From Ottelia alismoides (Eukaryota; Streptophyta; Magnoliopsida; Alismatales; Hydrocharitaceae), in NCBI GenBank assembly GCA_037367405.1, contig JAZKJV010000092.1, positions 992,001-1,056,000 on the forward strand: a stretch of 64,000 nt of DNA, read 5' to 3'. How positions within the stretch are numbered: the first letter of the stretch is position 1; each line of letters begins with the position of its first letter. The notes beneath the pieces are model-generated. The model had not been told where the DNA came from, did no database searches, and saw only the letters and a list, made by a program, of their open reading frames with translations. Of the stretch, positions 59,901 through 64,000 are shown one piece after another. Made by a program: the position numbers and the translations under genes.

Positions 59901-60850
59901 CTGACTTTTGTACACATCTAGCATACGCTCGAGTTCTCATAGCTGATGCACAAGGGCAAGAGTTCTAGCATTCACTTCCTCAACTCTTTGAGGTGTTGTC
60001 CCTTCAGATAGGTCAGTACCATATATTAAGGGAAGGAAGCCTTCCTTAGGGTTTTGCAAGAATGGAATATGTCCAAGGCGTACCTTTAATGTGACGGTCC
60101 CAATACCCCCTTCTCTTTGCTTCTGAACACCTTCAGAACTAAGATATAAGAGGTGTCCTTGAGATCATATCTCAAGGTATGGAACAGCCAGACTATAAAA
60201 CACTCATTATCATCCTTATATCATTCAAATGATTAGGATATTATCTACATTTAGCACAATGAACACAATGGCACTCCCACTAAGCTTCACAGGATTCATC
60301 AAGATTCTATCTGAAATCATAACATTTATAATTTCATCAAATCTTATGTTCTAACTACAAGAAGCTTATTTGAGTCTATAAATGGAGTTCTTTAGCTTGC
60401 ACACATTTCTTTCCTCATCCATGAATCCATGGGGCTACTTCATATGAATGTCCCCAGAGAGGTATTCATAGAGGAATGCAATCTTGATTTCTATCTTGAA
60501 GATGTCAAAGTCAAGTTGTGTAGCTATAGTTAGCAAAATTCTGATGGGTTTAAGCATGGTCACTGGAGAGCCAGTCTCATCGCAAGCGATGTCTTCTCTT
60601 CGGTGTGTACCTTGAGGATACGAGTTGTGCTTTGAAGGTCTCTACCTTCTCATCAGGTTCCCTCTTTCTCTTGAAGATCCATTTACACCTAACAGGTTTT
60701 ACCCTTATAGGTGGATCCTCGAGGGTCCATATACAACACTTGTATATGAAGTCTACTTTAGACTTTATTGCTAACATCCATCTTTCCATGTCATGATCCT
60801 TAGAAGCTTCATCACATGAAGTTCGATCATTGTCAGATTTCTCTGACACG
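59900..60850 (-). pseudogene. C1 reverse transcriptase remnant
   Basis: N-terminal block at 60577-60849: DMERWMLAIKSKVDFIYKC, WTLEDPP, RCKWIFKRKREPDEKVETFK, AQLVSSRYT, the conserved copia RT start. Further on (60238-60262) GSAIVFIVLNVDNILI stands for the YVDD motif, changed to NVDN. Then LKDTSYILVLKVFRSKEK and FPLIYGTDLSEGTTPQ (about 60000-60180) match the copia segment after YVDD. Interrupted repeatedly. Confidence 0.82.
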
Positions 60851-61199
60851 GAGAATCCATCCTCAAATTCATTTGAAGACGTATGAGTGTTCCATCTTTA
60901 ATTGTTCTTTTAGTTTCCGATTTCAAGAGCCTCATTATCTTCTCAAGATTAAATGAGTTCCTTCACTTCATTTTCATCTTGATTCTCAAGAGAGTCTTCC
61001 TCTAAGAATCATATCCTTAGATATGAGCTCTTTCAAGAATCTCAAGGTCATAAAGTAGGTATATAATACCATCCTTTATTTTTCTAAAGAAGTAGCACTC
61101 TCCGGTGCTAAATTCCATCTTACTTGCATGGAACCTTATTAGTGATATATATTGTATCTCTACTATATATATACCTGGAAAATAAGAGATAATTATGCT

Positions 61200-61620
61200 A
61201 AGATTAATCATTGATCAAATCATGTCACACATGATCAAATTGTATCTCCCTACAACTCTATTGAGTTTAGGTATATCAGGAGGAGTGAGATAAGACATAT
61301 CTCCATAAGGTATTCCACAAATTCATCTAATAGGTATAGGCTACCTAGGTTAGATCAAATTCATTATCTTCCTTCAGACTTTGGTTTCAAACCAAATTAT
61401 GAAATCTTTGAACATTTCGAAGTTTTCTAAGGAAGAGACCTCATATCACAAATAATCCTCGAACGATATCACTTATCATCAAAGTTCATCGTGATATTAG
61501 ATGATCCACATACATCAACATGTATGAGATCTTGAATATCTTGACATCTTACACCATTCTCAGAGAAGGGTGTATTGGATATTTTACTTTGAATACAATA
61601 TTCACAAGTATGTAAGATTT
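61200..61620 (-). pseudogene. C1 integrase N-terminal remnant
   Basis: The sense strand reads CEYCIQSKISNTPFSENG followed by DIQDLIHVDVCG, the copia integrase entry (zinc finger then first catalytic Asp region). Stops follow almost at once. Between 60850 and 61200 nothing is readable. Confidence 0.7.
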
Positions 61621-62060
61621 AAAATTTGAGACAATTTAAAGTTTCATCTCTTACTTGTTTATTGATCTCATCAATAGATATATGTCCAAGGCTTGATGCC
61701 AGATCATTGTTAAATGATCTTCATCCTCCTATTGATCTTTAAAGGTTCAAATTTCAGTATTAGAAATGTTAATGAACCATTCATTAATATTCTAAATTAG
61801 CAGAGTCCTCCAGATATCAGACTACTATCTGAAATATATCCATCATAATTCTTTATTATAGGTCTATTCCAGAATTCATGTTTATTTCCAACATTTAGAA
61901 ATAAACAATGAGTGAATTCTAATATCTAGGTCATAGAGATATTCTCTAATACTAAGGGCTCTCCCACTGAAAATACAAAGTCTATCTATCCAATGGATAT
62001 TGTTACAACAATTGCATCAATATCTACGTGGATGACCATTAAACCTTAAGATCAAATTTT
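61620..62060 (-). pseudogene. C1 protease tail / GAG-pre-integrase remnant
   Basis: Readable pieces are SSLGHISIDEINKQVRDE (near 61660-61710), which stands for the LGHIS block, and GEPLVLENI with NKHEFWN further upstream in sense, matching the region after the copia protease. The catalytic DSGA motif is not found. Confidence 0.55.
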
Positions 62061-63300
62061 CTAGTCTTCTGAAACATATGCAACCAATTGCAAATGTCAT
62101 TAGAAGAATGAGATACAATTATCAGACTTTGATCTTATCTAATAAGAAAGTCAATTTCAATGATTAAATGTACATTATCCCGATGCATTATCCGAGTCCT
62201 TTTCTAAGGACTCCAGATAGATTAGATAGTCACACTATCAATACATCAGCTTATTGCAGTATTGGCATTTATCCAACTCTTTGGATGTCATATGGAAGTC
62301 ATAGAAGTACGGTCAACTCTTTGACCTTCCTTCTTGCTTGGGTCAGACCCATGCTTCCACTGCGCTCTCTTCATCTACAAACAACCATTGCTTAAGACAA
62401 AGGATATCTTATGTTGAACTCAAAAGATTTCAATACAAGAGTATAACATTTGTACATGCTTCATTTAATTCATGCAATATGAATATTATGAAGTTTCATG
62501 AATGACTAGAGTATGGATAGTAGAATGATGATACTCATCGTATCTACATACATATTATCTCTTAAAGATGTAGGTTCAGGTAGGTACTTAAATATTTTGA
62601 ATACATCATCTCTTATAGAGCCACCTCTCTGCACAATGCAGTGAACCATGTCATTCATGATAAAATATCAAGAGCACATATGTATGTCAAAACATCTTCT
62701 TGGATTTTATAAGGATTAATTGACAATTACGATCATCATCAACATGTCACTTCCAAAGTACATTCAATGAGAGATCGAGACTATAGCAACATACAAACCC
62801 TGAGGATGTAGTCCTATTGTCTAATAAATTTTCGTTCCTCATTTCTATTTAATTTTCATTCCTCATTATAATGAGGAAACTTGCACATTGTAACCATATA
62901 CATTATGTGTCCAATTGCAAGTACAATATCTTGATCATGGATTTTCAATCCATGATAATTTACTGGTTATTATTGAGTATAGTATTGAGTGGGTTTAATG
63001 ACGGATTATCTGAAATAAGAAATTGGCATAAATATATATATACATGTTTTATTTTGATTTAGGAATTTTTATATCAAAGTTGTCTTTCCTTGTCAACATT
63101 GAAAGTTCATTCTCTCAATCACTTTCAATGTAAGAGATATACTTACCATTATATCTCAGCAAGATCTGGGTCTCCTTCCTTATCTTTGTCACATCTTAAT
63201 AATATGAGAACATGTAACTCGGATAAAAAGAAGCGGGAACACATTCCACCTTGCAATTCCAACTTGCATTCCCAATTTGGTCTTTAACACCCGTGCCTGC
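62060..63300 (-). pseudogene. C1 probable gag region
   Basis: Assigned mainly by position. A Lys/Arg-rich stretch (KKEGQRVDRTSM near 62310-62340) followed by CQYCNK (about 62235-62255) could be the remains of the zinc knuckle. No capsid core can be read. Confidence 0.35.
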
Positions 63301-64000
63301 CACCTCTAAGGTGATGTTTACCCGCCATTAATTGAACCAACTGTCAATAGGAATACACTCGCTATGCGCAATCCAATATCGCCCCAATAATATGAGGACT
63401 CGATATTGTGGTCACTACGCATATGTCCTTACTCTTTCGAGAATCAAAGAGCCTGATCTAGATGCACTTGTATGAAGGAGTTGTCACTTCGGATAGGAGT
63501 CTCCTACAAACAATCCCTGGCGACGGAACCCTTCACCTTGACAAGAGACCATGGATGTCACTTATGTGATCCTTCATATCATATTCAAATTCTAATAATT
63601 ATTATGAATCGTATTCATTACAATTAATTCTTCCAAGGAAAATAACAACTCTATTCATAATAGAGTATTTTAATTTTAATTGGATTCCAATTAATCTAAT
63701 ATTAAAATAAATGATCCAATAAATGTCCAACAAACATTCTTTTTGAAATATGATATTATCTCAAATACGTATTATTTTGAATTTTAATAATTAGAAATAC
63801 ATCATGATTTCTCAAGCATTATACCAAACCAACCCACTATCATGGCCAGTACTGACGGGAGTGGGACAGATTGCACACGGTGCAACTTGCTACCCCAACG
63901 CTCCCCGACTAGACACCGTATCCTCCTCGGGAAAGGATAATGTAAAATAGACCACCTTATACTTGAGATGATAATTGGTTTTTCAACTGAATTTATACCA
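63300..64000. other. Unassigned terminal stretch
   Basis: GC content is somewhat higher at 63230-63550 and 63840-63920 (GGGAGTGGGACAGATTGCAC). This could be C1 leader or flanking DNA. No frame or LTR end found. Confidence 0.25.

Larger units (their letters stand above)
56753..63300 (-). mobile_element. C1: decayed Ty1/copia element, 5' LTR not in window
   Basis: Sense runs right to left. 3' LTR is 56753-59394, with a purine tract (GGGCTGGTGGGAGAT in sense) at 59395-59409. Upstream come RT, integrase, GAG-pre-integrase/protease and probable gag remnants in copia order (integrase before RT). Every coding part has stops and frameshifts. The right limit is approximate; no second copy of the LTR end motif is present up to 64000. 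Confidence 0.82.

Overview
This window is a stack of nested plant LTR retrotransposons. I see no intact host gene in 64 kb. The tRNA-Asp-type primer binding sites (TGGCGCCGTTGCCGGGGA and variants), the gag/protease/reverse transcriptase (RT) remnants and the 3-4 kb LTRs beginning TGATGAATC or TGATAA and ending TCA identify most of it as Ty3/gypsy, Athila-like. Athila elements are known from plants and favour heterochromatin, so this is probably repeat-rich or pericentromeric DNA of a large-genome flowering plant. I cannot name the species.

Layout, using my own labels. R2 (minus, positions 1-20526) is an Athila-like element whose 5' half lies in the window: gag remnant at 1-1877, leader, PBS at 4181-4199, and 5' LTR at 4202-20526. 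That LTR is split by R1 (plus, 5768-18121), a complete element with a perfect GAGTG target duplication. R2 itself sits in the leader of R3 (minus, 20527-45467), whose 5' LTR is broken in four pieces by three insertions: a terminal-inverted-repeat DNA element T1 (22153-23493), an isolated RT fragment (23953-24646) and a plus-strand solo LTR S5 (25239-43072). S5 is in turn split by R4 (minus, 26660-40881), a complete element.

From 45468 to the end the DNA is older and more degraded. It holds remnants of a further Athila-like element R7 (gag at 53560-53956, leader, decayed PBS at 55928-55946, LTR from 55949), a solo LTR S6 (49382-52747), a frameshifted relic of a plant RT-associated family with a CCHC / nuclease-like domain (48490-49193), and a decayed Ty1/copia element C1 on the minus strand (3' LTR 56753-59394, then RT, integrase, protease and probably gag remnants towards 63300).

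The most interesting signal is in R1 and R4. Both are about 6 kb internally and lack RT, RNase H and integrase, so they must be mobilised in trans. Both carry, upstream of the 3' LTR, an array of about six structured modules. A typical module is an outer stem, then an inner hairpin with a near-constant sequence (CTATACTTAGG / CCTAAGTATAG), then a G5-6 run that copies the core of the real polypurine tract (AGTATAGGGGG). Outer stems differ from module to module but still pair. For module 2 the stems are identical between R1 and R4 while spacer and loop have diverged. This looks like a selected RNA or DNA structure with repeated internal polypurine tracts, and I do not know it as a described feature. 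Other shared features are a conserved 3' block with an antisense open frame, and LTR promoters carrying inverted W-box pairs and G-box palindromes.
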